Assembly: GCA_029225085.1 (NCBI GenBank)
Contig: JAQXVU010000002.1
Location: 1 to 64,000, forward strand
Length of the DNA stretch: 64,000 nt
Direction of reading: 5' to 3'
DNA from: Eggerthellales bacterium
Lineage (GTDB): Bacteria; Actinomycetota; Coriobacteriia; Coriobacteriales; Eggerthellaceae
A program made the position numbers and the translations under genes. Each line of letters begins with the position of its first letter. Within the stretch, counting starts at the first letter, position 1. The notes under the pieces are model-generated. The model was not told the DNA's origin. It did not search any database and saw only the letters and a program-made list of their open reading frames with translations. Below are positions 49,774 through 58,463 of the stretch, in pieces.

Positions 49774-51411
49774 ATGGCTTTGGGCAAGAAAAAAGGCAAG
49801 GGTAAGCATTCCGCTGGCGCAGCAACGTCTAACACGTGGAAGAAGACCGTCGATGACCCCGCTGTTGCAACGGGGAATGCCTTCGGTGTCGATTCTCCCA
49901 CCACTGGCTGGTCTGAATCTTCCTGGCAGACGCCTACCATGAGTCCGACTGAGGCAGCGAAGCAGAGTACCGAGGCGCTTATCGCCAAGAAGCGTCGCAA
50001 GAAGAAGGTGCGCAAGGTTCTGGGCATCATCGCTGCGGTGCTGGTGGCTTTGGTGGCTGCCGCGTATGCAGCGGGTTGCTGGTTCTTCTCCTGTCATTTC
50101 TACCCCAACTCCGATTTGGGTGGCATGGATGTCTCCCTGAAGTCCTCTTCCGAGGTTGCCGAGAACCTGGGCACCGCCTCCGAGGAGTATGTGCTCACGG
50201 TGGAAGGGGAGAACGGCTTCACCTTCACCTTTGCGCCTGAAGATGCAGCCCTCACCATCGACGCCGACGCTGTGGTGTCTGAGGCCCTGCAGATCTATCC
50301 TTGCTGGCAGTGGCCAGTGCAGCTTCAGAGCGACCATGACCTTTCCGCTGCAGTAGAGGCCACGTATGACAACGAGAAGACCCTCGAGTACGTGACCAAG
50401 AAGGTTAAGGCCTACAACAAGGATGCCGAGAAGCCCAAGAACGCCACCATCGGCTATGACGAAGATGCCGAAAAGATCGTGGTGATTCCTGAGGAGGCTG
50501 GTACCGCCTACGACGCGGAGGCCGTTGCCAAAGCGGTGGAAGGCGCCTGTTGCTGCATGAAGTCGACCCTGACCCTCACCGACGAGGAGCTGGTGCAGCC
50601 TGAGATCCTGAAGGACGATCCCCGCCTTGCGAAGGCGGCCGAGGAGGCCAACGGCTTCTTAGGCGCTGACCTGAAGCTCATGCTGGGGGACACCAAGGTT
50701 GCCACGGTGAACTCCAAGCTCATTTCCGAGTGGATCACCGTGAACAAGGAATTCAAAGCCACGCTCTCCCAGAAGAAGCTGACGGCATGGGTGGACGATC
50801 TGGCCACTCAGTGCGACACGGTGGGCACCAAGCGCACTTTCACCAACCCTAAGGACAAGACCTATAAGGTTTCCGGCGGCGACTACGGTTGGGAGATCGA
50901 TCACGCCGCGCTGATCTCCTCAGTGAAGAAGGCCGTGAAGAAGGCCCAGACCGGAAAGATCGACATCCCCTGCACATCCACTGCTGCCGCATACAACGGG
51001 GAAGGGAAGCCTGATTGGGGCGACCGCTACATCGAGGTGAACCTGACCAAGCAGAAGGCCTACTTCTTCGATGGCGACAAGATCATCTGGAAGGCCGACA
51101 TTGTGTCGGGAACTCCTGATGGCGTGCATGATACCCCTACCGGCGTCTACGACATCAATCTGAAGGCCAGCCCCCAGAAGCTCATCGGCTATGAGAATGG
51201 CAAGAAGATCTACGAGAGCAAGGTGACCTTCTGGATGCCCTTTGATGGTAACGCCATCGGCTTCCACGACGCTACCTGGCAGGCGGCCTTTGGCGGCACC
51301 CGCTACAAGAGCGGCTTCGGCTCCCATGGCTGCGTGAACCTGTCCTATTCCAAGGCTCAGGAACTCTACGGCATCATTCAGGTGGGCGACGTGGTGATCG
51401 TGCATAAGTAA
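49774..51411 (+). CDS. L,D-transpeptidase with PG-binding domain
   Basis: A 545-residue envelope enzyme. A basic cytoplasmic N-terminus of about 85 residues is followed by one TM helix (about 86-108), a long extracytoplasmic region with the 'peptidoglycan-binding 4' fold, and a YkuD catalytic domain from about residue 415. The catalytic motif is FGSHGCVNLSYSKAQELY (HGC cysteine), with preceding PFDGNAIGFHDA. Such enzymes make 3-3 cross-links or attach proteins to peptidoglycan. murI starts two bases after its stop, so the two are probably cotranscribed. Confidence 0.92.
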   Translation: MALGKKKGKGKHSAGAATSNTWKKTVDDPAVATGNAFGVDSPTTGWSESSWQTPTMSPTEAAKQSTEALIAKKRRKKKVRKVLGIIAAVLVALVAAAYAAGCWFFSCHFYPNSDLGGMDVSLKSSSEVAENLGTASEEYVLTVEGENGFTFTFAPEDAALTIDADAVVSEALQIYPCWQWPVQLQSDHDLSAAVEATYDNEKTLEYVTKKVKAYNKDAEKPKNATIGYDEDAEKIVVIPEEAGTAYDAEAVAKAVEGACCCMKSTLTLTDEELVQPEILKDDPRLAKAAEEANGFLGADLKLMLGDTKVATVNSKLISEWITVNKEFKATLSQKKLTAWVDDLATQCDTVGTKRTFTNPKDKTYKVSGGDYGWEIDHAALISSVKKAVKKAQTGKIDIPCTSTAAAYNGEGKPDWGDRYIEVNLTKQKAYFFDGDKIIWKADIVSGTPDGVHDTPTGVYDINLKASPQKLIGYENGKKIYESKVTFWMPFDGNAIGFHDATWQAAFGGTRYKSGFGSHGCVNLSYSKAQELYGIIQVGDVVIVHK

Positions 51412-51413
51412 CC

Positions 51414-52280
51414 ATGAGAGAAGAGCCATTTAACAACGCACCCATCGGCATCTTCGACTCCGGCTTCGGCGGCCTTACGGTGGCCCGCCAGGTCATGAAG
51501 ACCATGCCCGATGAGGACATCATCTACTTCGGCGATTCCGCCCGATGCCCCTATGGCCCCAGGTCCCAGAAAGAGGTCGATGGCTTCGTGCAGCAGATCT
51601 GCCGCTTCCTCCTCGAACGTCAGGTGAAGCTCATCCTCATCGCCTGCAACACGGCAACGGCGGCGGGCTTGCGCCATGCGCAGCAGACCTTCGACGTGCC
51701 CATTCTGGGCGTTATCGGTCCCGGTGCTCGTGCGGCGGTGCAAGCCACCACCAACCGACGGGTGGGCGTTATCGCCACCAAGGGCACGGTGGAGTCGGGA
51801 AGCTACACCAAGGCCATTCGCGGCCTCGACGCGGGCATCACCGTGTTCTCTGTGGCCACGCCCCGTTTCGTGGAAATTGCCGAGCAGGGCATTCGCATGG
51901 CGGATGGTCCCATCGAGAATTACACCTCTACTGCATCGAAGGTGTACGTGCGCCCGGAGTTTCAGGAGATCGCCCAGGATTACCTCGATCCTCTGCGACG
52001 TTGCGACATAGACACCCTTGTTTTGGGCTGCACCCATTTCCCCTTGCTAAAGGCGCTCATCGGGTCGGTGGCGGGTCGCAAGGTGACTCTCATCGACTCC
52101 GCAAAGGAAGCGGCCAGGGATGTGCATGAGACCCTGTCGCGCCGTGGGGATTTGGCGGAGCCCGGCAGGGAGCCCAATTACGAGTTCTTCACCACTGGGT
52201 CCGACCTCGATGAGTTCAGGCGCTTCGGATCCCGTGTTCTGCAGATGTCCATGACCTCGGTAAGTCATGTCGACCTGTAA
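51414..52280 (+). CDS. murI: Glutamate racemase
   Basis: A 288-residue enzyme that makes D-glutamate for MurD. IGIFDSGFGGLTVARQV and YFGDSARCPYG are near the N-terminus, the first catalytic cysteine is in IACNTATAAGL, and the second is in LVLGCTHFPLL. Length is slightly above the usual 265. It is coupled to the L,D-transpeptidase gene, grouping two wall-related functions. Confidence 0.95.
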   Translation: MREEPFNNAPIGIFDSGFGGLTVARQVMKTMPDEDIIYFGDSARCPYGPRSQKEVDGFVQQICRFLLERQVKLILIACNTATAAGLRHAQQTFDVPILGVIGPGARAAVQATTNRRVGVIATKGTVESGSYTKAIRGLDAGITVFSVATPRFVEIAEQGIRMADGPIENYTSTASKVYVRPEFQEIAQDYLDPLRRCDIDTLVLGCTHFPLLKALIGSVAGRKVTLIDSAKEAARDVHETLSRRGDLAEPGREPNYEFFTTGSDLDEFRRFGSRVLQMSMTSVSHVDL

Positions 52281-52428
52281 GTGTCCGTAGGTCATCGCCC
52301 ATGCCGGCGAAGCGGGGAAGGACAGAGAGGCCATTAAGTCCGCAACGGTTCAGCGAGGCTCCGGTTTGCCGATACCAGCGAAGACCGATATGAATAACGT
52401 ATCTAGCACCAACGGAAAGGAACCTCCC

Positions 52429-53025
52429 ATGCGCGTCATCATCGCAAGCAACAACGCTCACAAGGTGTCCGAGATCGAGAACGCCCTGAGCTTTCCCGAT
52501 TGGACATTCCAGACCCTGAAGGAGGCGGGCTTGCAGTCCGATCCCGCCGAGGACGCCGACTCCTTCGAGGGCAACGCTCGCATCAAGGCTCAAGCTGTTC
52601 GTGCTCTGGCTCCCGATGCCGCGGTACTTGCCGACGATTCCGGTTTGGAAGTTGACTACCTGCAGGGTGCGCCAGGCGTGTACTCCTCCCGCTATGCCGG
52701 CGAAGACGGAAACGATGAGGCCAACAACGCCAAGCTTCTCTCTGAGCTTGCGGGGGTTCCCGACGAGCAGCGCACCGCTCGCTTCGTGTGCACCTTGGTG
52801 TACATCTCGCCTGAGGGGGACGAACTGGTGGCGCGAGGCACTGTCGAGGGCAAGATCGGCTATGAGGAGCGGGGCCAGGAGGGCTTCGGCTACGATCCTC
52901 TTTTCTCCCCCGATGCTTTCGGGGGAGAAAAGACCTTCGCCGAGGTGTCTCAGGCGGAAAAATCCTCGCTATCTCATAGAGGAAATGCGCTTAGGGTATT
53001 GCGCGATAAGATTTCATCGTTATAA
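52429..53025 (+). CDS. rdgB: XTP/dITP pyrophosphatase (RdgB/HAM1)
   Basis: A 198-residue house-cleaning nucleotide pyrophosphatase acting on ITP, XTP and dITP. IIASNNAHKVSEIE, ADDSGLEVDYLQGAPGVYSS, GFGYDPLF and SHRGNAL are the conserved motifs in order. The ATG at 52429 follows GGAAAGGAAC. A perfect 15-bp inverted repeat lies within codons 157-169, at the GYDPLF segment. A cluster of tRNAs begins 18 nt after the stop. Confidence 0.95.
   Translation: MRVIIASNNAHKVSEIENALSFPDWTFQTLKEAGLQSDPAEDADSFEGNARIKAQAVRALAPDAAVLADDSGLEVDYLQGAPGVYSSRYAGEDGNDEANNAKLLSELAGVPDEQRTARFVCTLVYISPEGDELVARGTVEGKIGYEERGQEGFGYDPLFSPDAFGGEKTFAEVSQAEKSSLSHRGNALRVLRDKISSL
52899..52933. repeat. Perfect 15-bp inverted repeat within rdgB
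   Basis: TCTTTTCTCCCCCGA (52899-52913), a 5-nt loop and TCGGGGGAGAAAAGA (52919-52933) are exact inverted copies. The encoded residues remain those of a normal RdgB, so the hairpin is additional to, not instead of, the protein code. Confidence 0.95.
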
Positions 53026-53042
53026 TAGTTCGAGTCGCATGT

Positions 53043-53119
53043 CGGGATGTGGCGCAGTCTGGTAGCGCGCTTGCTTTGGGTGCAAGATGTCGCAGGTTCG
53101 AATCCTGTCATCCCGACCA
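53043..53119 (+). tRNA. tRNA-Pro (TGG)
   Basis: Acceptor CGGGATG pairs with CATCCCG; anticodon loop TTTGGGT reads TGG; T-arm GGTTCGAATCC; CCA encoded. Length 77 nt. The gene begins 17 nt after rdgB. Confidence 0.97.
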
Positions 53120-53160
53120 TCGCGACTCTTTTTGTTTTTGGCGCAAAGCCAAGCGAAAAC

Positions 53161-53234
53161 GCGGGTGTGGTTCAATGGTAGAACCTGAGCCTTCCAAGCT
53201 CATGACGCGGGTTCGATTCCCGTCACCCGCTCCA
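53161..53234 (+). tRNA. tRNA-Gly (TCC)
   Basis: Acceptor GCGGGTG pairs with CACCCGC; anticodon loop CTTCCAA reads TCC; T-arm GGTTCGATTCC; CCA encoded. Length 74 nt. It follows tRNA-Pro by 41 nt and is probably cotranscribed with it. Confidence 0.97.
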
Positions 53235-53244
53235 GGTATCTATG

Positions 53245-53268
53245 AAAGGCGCTTCGGGCGCCTTTTTT
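53245..53268 (+). terminator. Terminator after tRNA-Gly
   Basis: AAAGGCGC pairs with GCGCCTTT around a TTCGG loop, followed by more T residues, ending the tRNA transcript 10 nt after the tRNA. Confidence 0.9.
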
Positions 53269-53289
53269 GTTTCCCAAAGGAGCCTTGCC

Positions 53290-53748
53290 ATGCAGCAGAT
53301 TCGCATTCTCTTCGTGTGCCACGGCAATATCTGCCGTTCTCCCATGGCGGAGTTCGTCATGAAGGATCTGGTGAACAAGGCAGGCGTTGCCGATCACTTC
53401 TGCATAGAGAGCGCTGCCACCAGCTCAGAGGAGCTGGGCAACCCCGTGCACTGGGGAACCCAGGAGGTGCTGCAGGAGAACGGTATCCCCTTCACGCCTC
53501 GTAAGGCTCGCCGCCTGAACAAGTGGGACGCTTGCTCCTGGGATCTCATCATCGGCATGGATGACGCCAACGTCCGCAACATTCATCGCATGCTGGGATC
53601 CGATCTGTCCGCTCAGGTGTATAAGCTCATGGAATTCTGCGGCTCCGACGCCGATGTGGCTGATCCTTGGTACACCGGGGACTTCGAGACCACGTACTGC
53701 GATGTGATGGCCGGATGTCGAGCCCTTCTGGCCTCTCTGCGCCGATAG
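53290..53748 (+). CDS. Low-molecular-weight protein tyrosine phosphatase
   Basis: A 152-residue LMW-PTP. The P-loop is VCHGNICRSPMAEF (CX5R with Cys near residue 10 and Arg near 16), and the general acid is in VADPWYTGDFETTY (DPWY). These phosphatases often regulate bacterial tyrosine kinases of capsule synthesis, but no such kinase is in the window; arginine phosphatase activity is also known in the family. AAAGGAG precedes the ATG at 53290, only 22 nt beyond the tRNA terminator. Confidence 0.93.
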   Translation: MQQIRILFVCHGNICRSPMAEFVMKDLVNKAGVADHFCIESAATSSEELGNPVHWGTQEVLQENGIPFTPRKARRLNKWDACSWDLIIGMDDANVRNIHRMLGSDLSAQVYKLMEFCGSDADVADPWYTGDFETTYCDVMAGCRALLASLRR

Positions 53749-53838
53749 GGAAGGCCTCGTGTGATATTCCATTGCCTTTTCACCCTGGTTCGTTTCGGTC
53801 TGCTACAGTAGAGCCATTGTCGTTAGAGAGGAATGCCC

Positions 53839-54519
53839 ATGGACGTTCAGCTTCTGTACCATACTCCCGACCCGGAGCGGGCCATCGCTACCGCTGCCCG
53901 CCTGTGCTATGCGCCGGTAGGAGCTGCAGAGCTTATGGAGACCATGAGCGAGGAGCGCATGCATAGCGTTCTGAAGACCATCATGACCAGTGGTCACTTC
54001 TCTACCCTCGAGCATGCCAGCTACACCTTCGCCATCGACGGGGTGTCGCGCGCTCTCACCCATCAGCTGGTTCGCCATCGTCTTGCCAGCTACAACCAGC
54101 AGTCCCAGCGCTACGTGGCCTTTAAGGACGGGTTCCCTGCGGTGACGCCTCACACGGTCGCCGCCGATCCTGATTGCCAGAAGGTCTTCGACGAGACCCT
54201 CGCAGTCATCGCCGATGCCTATCAGAAGCTCCTCGATGCCGGCATTCCCGCAGAGGATGCGCGCTACCTGCTCCCCAATGCGGCGGAAACCAAGATCGCC
54301 GTGACTATGAACGTTCGTGAGCTGCTGCACTTCTTCAACCATCGCTGCTGCAACCGAGCCCAGTGGGAGATTCGTGAGCTGGCCAACCGCATGCTAGAGC
54401 TGGTTCGCCCCACCGCTCCCTACATCTTCCTAGATGCCGGCGCCCCCTGTGTGTCCGGCCCTTGCCCTGAGGGAAAGATGACCTGCGGCAAGCCCTATCC
54501 CAAGGTGGTGCGTGACTAG
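53839..54519 (+). CDS. thyX: FAD-dependent thymidylate synthase ThyX
   Basis: A 226-residue flavoenzyme that methylates dUMP with methylene-THF and NADPH. The ThyX motif RHRLASYNQQSQRY is present near residue 82, with HFSTLEHASYTF before it and LHFFNHRCCNRAQWEIR after. The start at 53839 has GAGAGG 7 nt upstream; the in-frame ATG at 53833 is too close to that site. A CGPCPEGKMTCG-like cysteine-containing C-terminus is seen. It is followed closely by the DUF1385 gene. Confidence 0.95.
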   Translation: MDVQLLYHTPDPERAIATAARLCYAPVGAAELMETMSEERMHSVLKTIMTSGHFSTLEHASYTFAIDGVSRALTHQLVRHRLASYNQQSQRYVAFKDGFPAVTPHTVAADPDCQKVFDETLAVIADAYQKLLDAGIPAEDARYLLPNAAETKIAVTMNVRELLHFFNHRCCNRAQWEIRELANRMLELVRPTAPYIFLDAGAPCVSGPCPEGKMTCGKPYPKVVRD

Positions 54520-54520
54520 C

Positions 54521-55516
54521 ATGGGCGACAAGGACGTGAGCCGCGCCATCTCCGAGGATGGCGAGAAGAAGACCCATATCGGCGGTCAGGCCCTTATCGA
54601 AGGTGTCATGATGCGAGGCCGCTACAACTGGGCGGTGGCGGTTCGGGAGCCTAACGGCAACATGTACACCGAGGAGGCCGACCTGGCCTCCGGCAAGGAC
54701 AAGAACAGCTGGCTGTACTGGCCCGTCATTCGCGGATGCACGTCTTTTGTAGAGTCCCTGGCCTTGGGATTCAAGGCTCTTACGGTGGCTGCCGACCACG
54801 CCTTTAACGATGAGGAGGCTGACGAGGAGGAAGAGTTCGGCACCGGCGAGATGGTGCTCTCTATGGTGCTGGGCATTGCCCTGGCCCTGGCCCTGTTCAT
54901 CGTGGTGCCCGCGGTGGTTACCAACCTCCTTGTGGGCGAGTACGATCAGGACACCCTGACCTGGAACATCGTCGATGGCGTCCTGCGCGTGGTGGTGTTC
55001 ATTTTCTACATCTGGCTCATTGGGCGCATGTCCGACATCAAGCGCATGTTCGCCTATCACGGTGCCGAGCATAAGACTATCCATTGCTTCGAGCACGGGC
55101 TGCCCCTAACTCCGGAGAATGCGCGGCAATTCCCCCGTCTGCACGTGCGGTGCGGTACGGCCTTCCTCATCACCGTCATGCTGATCGCCATCGTGGTGTA
55201 TACCGTGGTCCCTCTCGATGACCTGATCAGGGCCTGGGGCATCACCGACACGGTTCCCAAGCTGATTCTGGTCATGTTGGTGCGCGTTCTGCTGCTGCCC
55301 CTCATCGCCGGCTTCTCCTATGAGGTCACCGTGAAGTGGGCGGGCACCCATCCTGATAGCCCGCTGGTGAAGGTCATCCTCTGGCCTGGTCTGCAGATGC
55401 AGCGTCTTACTACCCATGAGCCCGATGACGATATGCTGGAATGCGCCATCGCTGCCATGAAGCTGGTCATCGCCCGCGAGGAACAGGAAGCTAAGAAGGC
55501 GCAAGCTGTCGGCTAA
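54521..55516 (+). CDS. DUF1385/YqhQ family membrane protein
   Basis: A 331-residue membrane protein. GGQALIEGVMMRGRYNWAVA at the N-terminus and FAYHGAEHKTIHCFEHG, then RLHVRCGTAFLITVML, are the diagnostic DUF1385 motifs. Four or five TM helices are visible. Function is unknown; the family commonly sits near prfA and other translation genes in Gram-positives. ATG 54521 is preferred over an overlapping GTG at 54512 because of spacing to AAGGTGG. Confidence 0.9.
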   Translation: MGDKDVSRAISEDGEKKTHIGGQALIEGVMMRGRYNWAVAVREPNGNMYTEEADLASGKDKNSWLYWPVIRGCTSFVESLALGFKALTVAADHAFNDEEADEEEEFGTGEMVLSMVLGIALALALFIVVPAVVTNLLVGEYDQDTLTWNIVDGVLRVVVFIFYIWLIGRMSDIKRMFAYHGAEHKTIHCFEHGLPLTPENARQFPRLHVRCGTAFLITVMLIAIVVYTVVPLDDLIRAWGITDTVPKLILVMLVRVLLLPLIAGFSYEVTVKWAGTHPDSPLVKVILWPGLQMQRLTTHEPDDDMLECAIAAMKLVIAREEQEAKKAQAVG

Positions 55517-55653
55517 TTCGGTCGCGAGCCTCTGTTGCTGCTCTCCGACTCCGGCTTTCAGCTCGTGAGACTCGGGGCCAATTCGGTTGCGGAATTTTTC
55601 ATCCCGCAGGTCTTGTTGCGGGAAAAAACGGTATGCTAGCAAAGTCTTTGTGC

Positions 55654-55674
55654 CTGCCCCGACAGTTGGGGCAG
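55654..55674 (+). promoter_or_regulatory. Hairpin in the topA leader
   Basis: CTGCCCC (55654-55660) and GGGGCAG (55668-55674) form a perfect 7-bp stem 37 nt before topA, without a T-tract. A TATGCT at 55632-55637, preceded by GG, could be the -10 of a topA promoter. Confidence 0.4.
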
Positions 55675-55710
55675 ATCCCCTCGCACGTAAAATCATGAAA
55701 GGGGTATCGT

Positions 55711-58305
55711 GTGAAGCTAGTAGTGACCGAGAAGAACATTGCGGCTCAGAAGATCGCTGAGCTGCTCGGCGTGGGAAAGCCCAAGAGCGACAAGGTGTAT
55801 TCAACGCCTGTGTACCGCTTCACCCGTGACGGTGAGGAATGGGTGACCATCGGCCTTCGTGGCCATATCCTCGCCCCCGACTTCGCTCCCAAGCTCGAGT
55901 ACAAGAAGCGTGGAGGATGGCGGGGCATCGGCGTCGACGGAGAGATTCTCCCCGCAAACATTCCCGCTGATCTTCCTAAACCACCCTACAAATATAAGCG
56001 CAAGCCCTACGCGCCCGACGGCATCGAGCTCACCAGTTGGAAGATGGAGGCTCTGCCGTATCTGGTGTACGCCCCCATTGAGAAGCTTCCCAAGGAGAAG
56101 GAGATTATCCGCTCCCTGAAGAATCTCGCCAAGAAGGCTGACAGCATCGTCATCGCCACGGACTTCGACCGTGAGGGCGAGCTCATCGGCATGGATGCCC
56201 TGGCTTGCGTGAAGCAGGTGAACGAGACGGCACCCGTGAGCCGCGCGCGCTATTCCGCCATCACCAAGGAAGAGATCACCCATGCCTTCGAGAACCTGGT
56301 CGATCTTGACATGGATCTCGCTCAGGCTGGCGCCTCCCGTCAGGACATCGACCTTATCTGGGGCGCGGTGCTCACGCGCTTCATGACCCTGGTGAAGTTC
56401 GCCGGCTATGGCAACGTGCGCTCCGCAGGCCGCGTGCAGACCCCGACCCTCGCCCTTATCGTGGCAAGGGAGCGAGAGCGCTTGGCCTTCGTCCCCGAGG
56501 ACTACTGGGTCATCAGGGGCGCCTTCAAGGTGGAAGGGGAGCAGCTCACCGTTCCTCACGCCACGGCCCGTTTCAAGGAGCTGGCCGCTGCTCAGGCTGT
56601 CATGGATGCGGTGGAGCCCGCAACCTCCGGCGTGGTCTCCGACATCGAGAAGAAGTCCCGCCGCGTGAACCCCCCGGTGCCCTTCAATACCACTAGCCTC
56701 ATGGCCGCCGCCTCTGCCGAGGGCCTGACTCCCGCCCGCACCATGCGCCTTGCGGAGAGCTTGTACATGAGCGGCTACATCTCTTATCCCCGTGTCGACA
56801 ACACGGTGTATCCTTCCAGCCTGAACCTGAAGGATATTGTGACCCGCATCTCCGGCAACCCTGCCTACCGTCCCTATTGCCAGAAGCTCCTCGCCGCAGG
56901 CAAGCTCACGGCAACGCGCGGCAAGACGGAGACCACGGACCATCCCCCCATCCATCCTACCAACATGGCCACCCCGGACGATCTGGGTCCTGCGGAGTAC
57001 AAGCTCTACAACCTCATCGCCCGCCGTTTCCTGGCCACTCTGTCCGGTCCCGCTACCGTAGAGGGCACCAAGGTCTCTATTGCGGTGGAAGGGGAGACCT
57101 TCGTGGCCAAGGGCGACGTGCTGGTGAACCCCGGTTTCCGCGAGATTTACCCCTATGGCCTGAAGAAGGACGAGCAGCTTCCCGCTATGGAGGTGGGCCA
57201 GCAGGTGGGCTTCGATGGCGCCACCATGGAAAAGAAGCAGACCGAGCCTCCTGCCCGCTATTCCCAGGGCAAGCTCATTCAGGAGATGGAACGTCTGGGC
57301 TTGGGTACCAAGTCGACCCGTCACTCCATCATCGAGCGTCTGTACGACGTGAAGTACGTGCAGAACAACCCCATCGAGCCTTCGGCTTTGGGCATGGCGG
57401 TGTGCGATGCCCTGGGTCAGTTCGCCCCTCATATCACCAGCTCTGACATGACCAGGGATCTGGAAGAGAAGATGACCAGCATCGCCAAGGGTGAGGCCAC
57501 CCGCACCGAGGTGGTAGATGTGTCCCGCGACCTGCTGGCAACCCAGTTGGCAGATCTCATGCCCCATACCGAGGAGATCAAGGACGATCTGGCCGACGCG
57601 GTGGCCGCCGATGCCTACGTGGGCAAGTGCCCCAAGTGCGGCAAGGATCTGCAGCTGCGAGCTTCTTCCAAAACCAAGAGCATGTTCATTGGCTGCGCCG
57701 GCTGGCCCGACTGCGACGTCACCTATCCGCTGCCCAAGGGAAAGATCGAGGCTCAGGAGGAGCCCTGTCCTACCTGCGGTATGCCTCAGGTGAAGGTCAC
57801 CGCTTTCCGCACGAAGCCTCGAGTTATCTGCATCGACCCCGAGTGCTCTACCAATAAGGAGCCCGATGTCGAGGTGGGCACCTGCCCGGTATGCGCCGAG
57901 CACGGAAAGACCATGAAGCTGGTGGCCCACAAGAACCCCCGCACTTTGAAGCGCTTCATTCGCTGCGAGAACTACGATGAGTGCCAGGTTGGCTACCCTC
58001 TGCCTCAGGTGGGCGCCATTACGGCAACGGGGGAGACTTGCGAGAGCTGTGGCGCTCCGCTGGTGATCGTCACCACCAATCGCGGTCCCTGGAAGCTGTG
58101 CCCCAACTTCAGCTGCCCCGCGAAGGAAGAGGCTAAGGCCGCAAAGGAGCAGAAGGCCGCCGAAAAGGCTGCCGCTAAGAAGGCTCCGGCAAAGAAGACC
58201 GCTGCCAAGAAGACTACGGCAAAGAAGACCGCCGCCAAGAAAACCACCACGCGAAAGACCGCTGCCAAGAAGACCGCCGAGGCTTCTGGCTCTGCGAACG
58301 AGTAG
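55711..58305 (+). CDS. topA: DNA topoisomerase I, archaeal-like core with lysine tail
   Basis: An 864-residue type IA topoisomerase that relaxes negative supercoils. TOPRIM domain: LVVTEKNIAAQKIAELL and IVIATDFDREGELIGMDA. The active-site segment is GYISYPRVDNTVYPSSL with nucleophile Tyr359 and Arg361; bacterial enzymes usually have YMRTDS-like sequence, and YPRTDNTVYP is the archaeal form, here with Thr changed to Val362. Three C-terminal zinc modules (CPKCG, CPTCG, CESCG) follow from about residue 640. The final 60 residues are histone-H1-like repeats of AKKT, as in actinobacterial topoisomerases. GTG start at 55711 follows AAAGGGG. Confidence 0.92.
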   Translation: MKLVVTEKNIAAQKIAELLGVGKPKSDKVYSTPVYRFTRDGEEWVTIGLRGHILAPDFAPKLEYKKRGGWRGIGVDGEILPANIPADLPKPPYKYKRKPYAPDGIELTSWKMEALPYLVYAPIEKLPKEKEIIRSLKNLAKKADSIVIATDFDREGELIGMDALACVKQVNETAPVSRARYSAITKEEITHAFENLVDLDMDLAQAGASRQDIDLIWGAVLTRFMTLVKFAGYGNVRSAGRVQTPTLALIVARERERLAFVPEDYWVIRGAFKVEGEQLTVPHATARFKELAAAQAVMDAVEPATSGVVSDIEKKSRRVNPPVPFNTTSLMAAASAEGLTPARTMRLAESLYMSGYISYPRVDNTVYPSSLNLKDIVTRISGNPAYRPYCQKLLAAGKLTATRGKTETTDHPPIHPTNMATPDDLGPAEYKLYNLIARRFLATLSGPATVEGTKVSIAVEGETFVAKGDVLVNPGFREIYPYGLKKDEQLPAMEVGQQVGFDGATMEKKQTEPPARYSQGKLIQEMERLGLGTKSTRHSIIERLYDVKYVQNNPIEPSALGMAVCDALGQFAPHITSSDMTRDLEEKMTSIAKGEATRTEVVDVSRDLLATQLADLMPHTEEIKDDLADAVAADAYVGKCPKCGKDLQLRASSKTKSMFIGCAGWPDCDVTYPLPKGKIEAQEEPCPTCGMPQVKVTAFRTKPRVICIDPECSTNKEPDVEVGTCPVCAEHGKTMKLVAHKNPRTLKRFIRCENYDECQVGYPLPQVGAITATGETCESCGAPLVIVTTNRGPWKLCPNFSCPAKEEAKAAKEQKAAEKAAAKKAPAKKTAAKKTTAKKTAAKKTTTRKTAAKKTAEASGSANE

Positions 58306-58307
58306 GC

Positions 58308-58392
58308 CGTTAGGCTGGTCTCGGGACGGTGGTCAGACGCCTCCCCGGGCGGGCAGATAAGCAAGCCCAAGGACAGGTCGTTAGGCTGGTCT
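58308..58392 (+). repeat. 14-bp direct repeat flanking 57 bp after topA
   Basis: CGTTAGGCTGGTCT occurs exactly at 58308-58321 and 58379-58392. The sequence between the copies is GC-rich and non-coding. Confidence 0.8.
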
Positions 58393-58417
58393 TAGACTAC
58401 GGCGCCTTCCTTCGTCC

Positions 58418-58423
58418 TATAAT
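58418..58423 (+). promoter_or_regulatory. -10 element of the mdh-fumarase unit
   Basis: A perfect TATAAT lies 41 nt before the dehydrogenase gene. No good -35 is visible at 16-18 bp. Confidence 0.55.
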
Positions 58424-58463
58424 CAAGCAAGATACGTTCATTCAGATAAGGATGTGAACCAAC

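Noticed and set aside
55801-57930. 709-codon minus-strand open frame
   Set aside because: Antisense shadow of topA; no ribosome site or recognisable protein.
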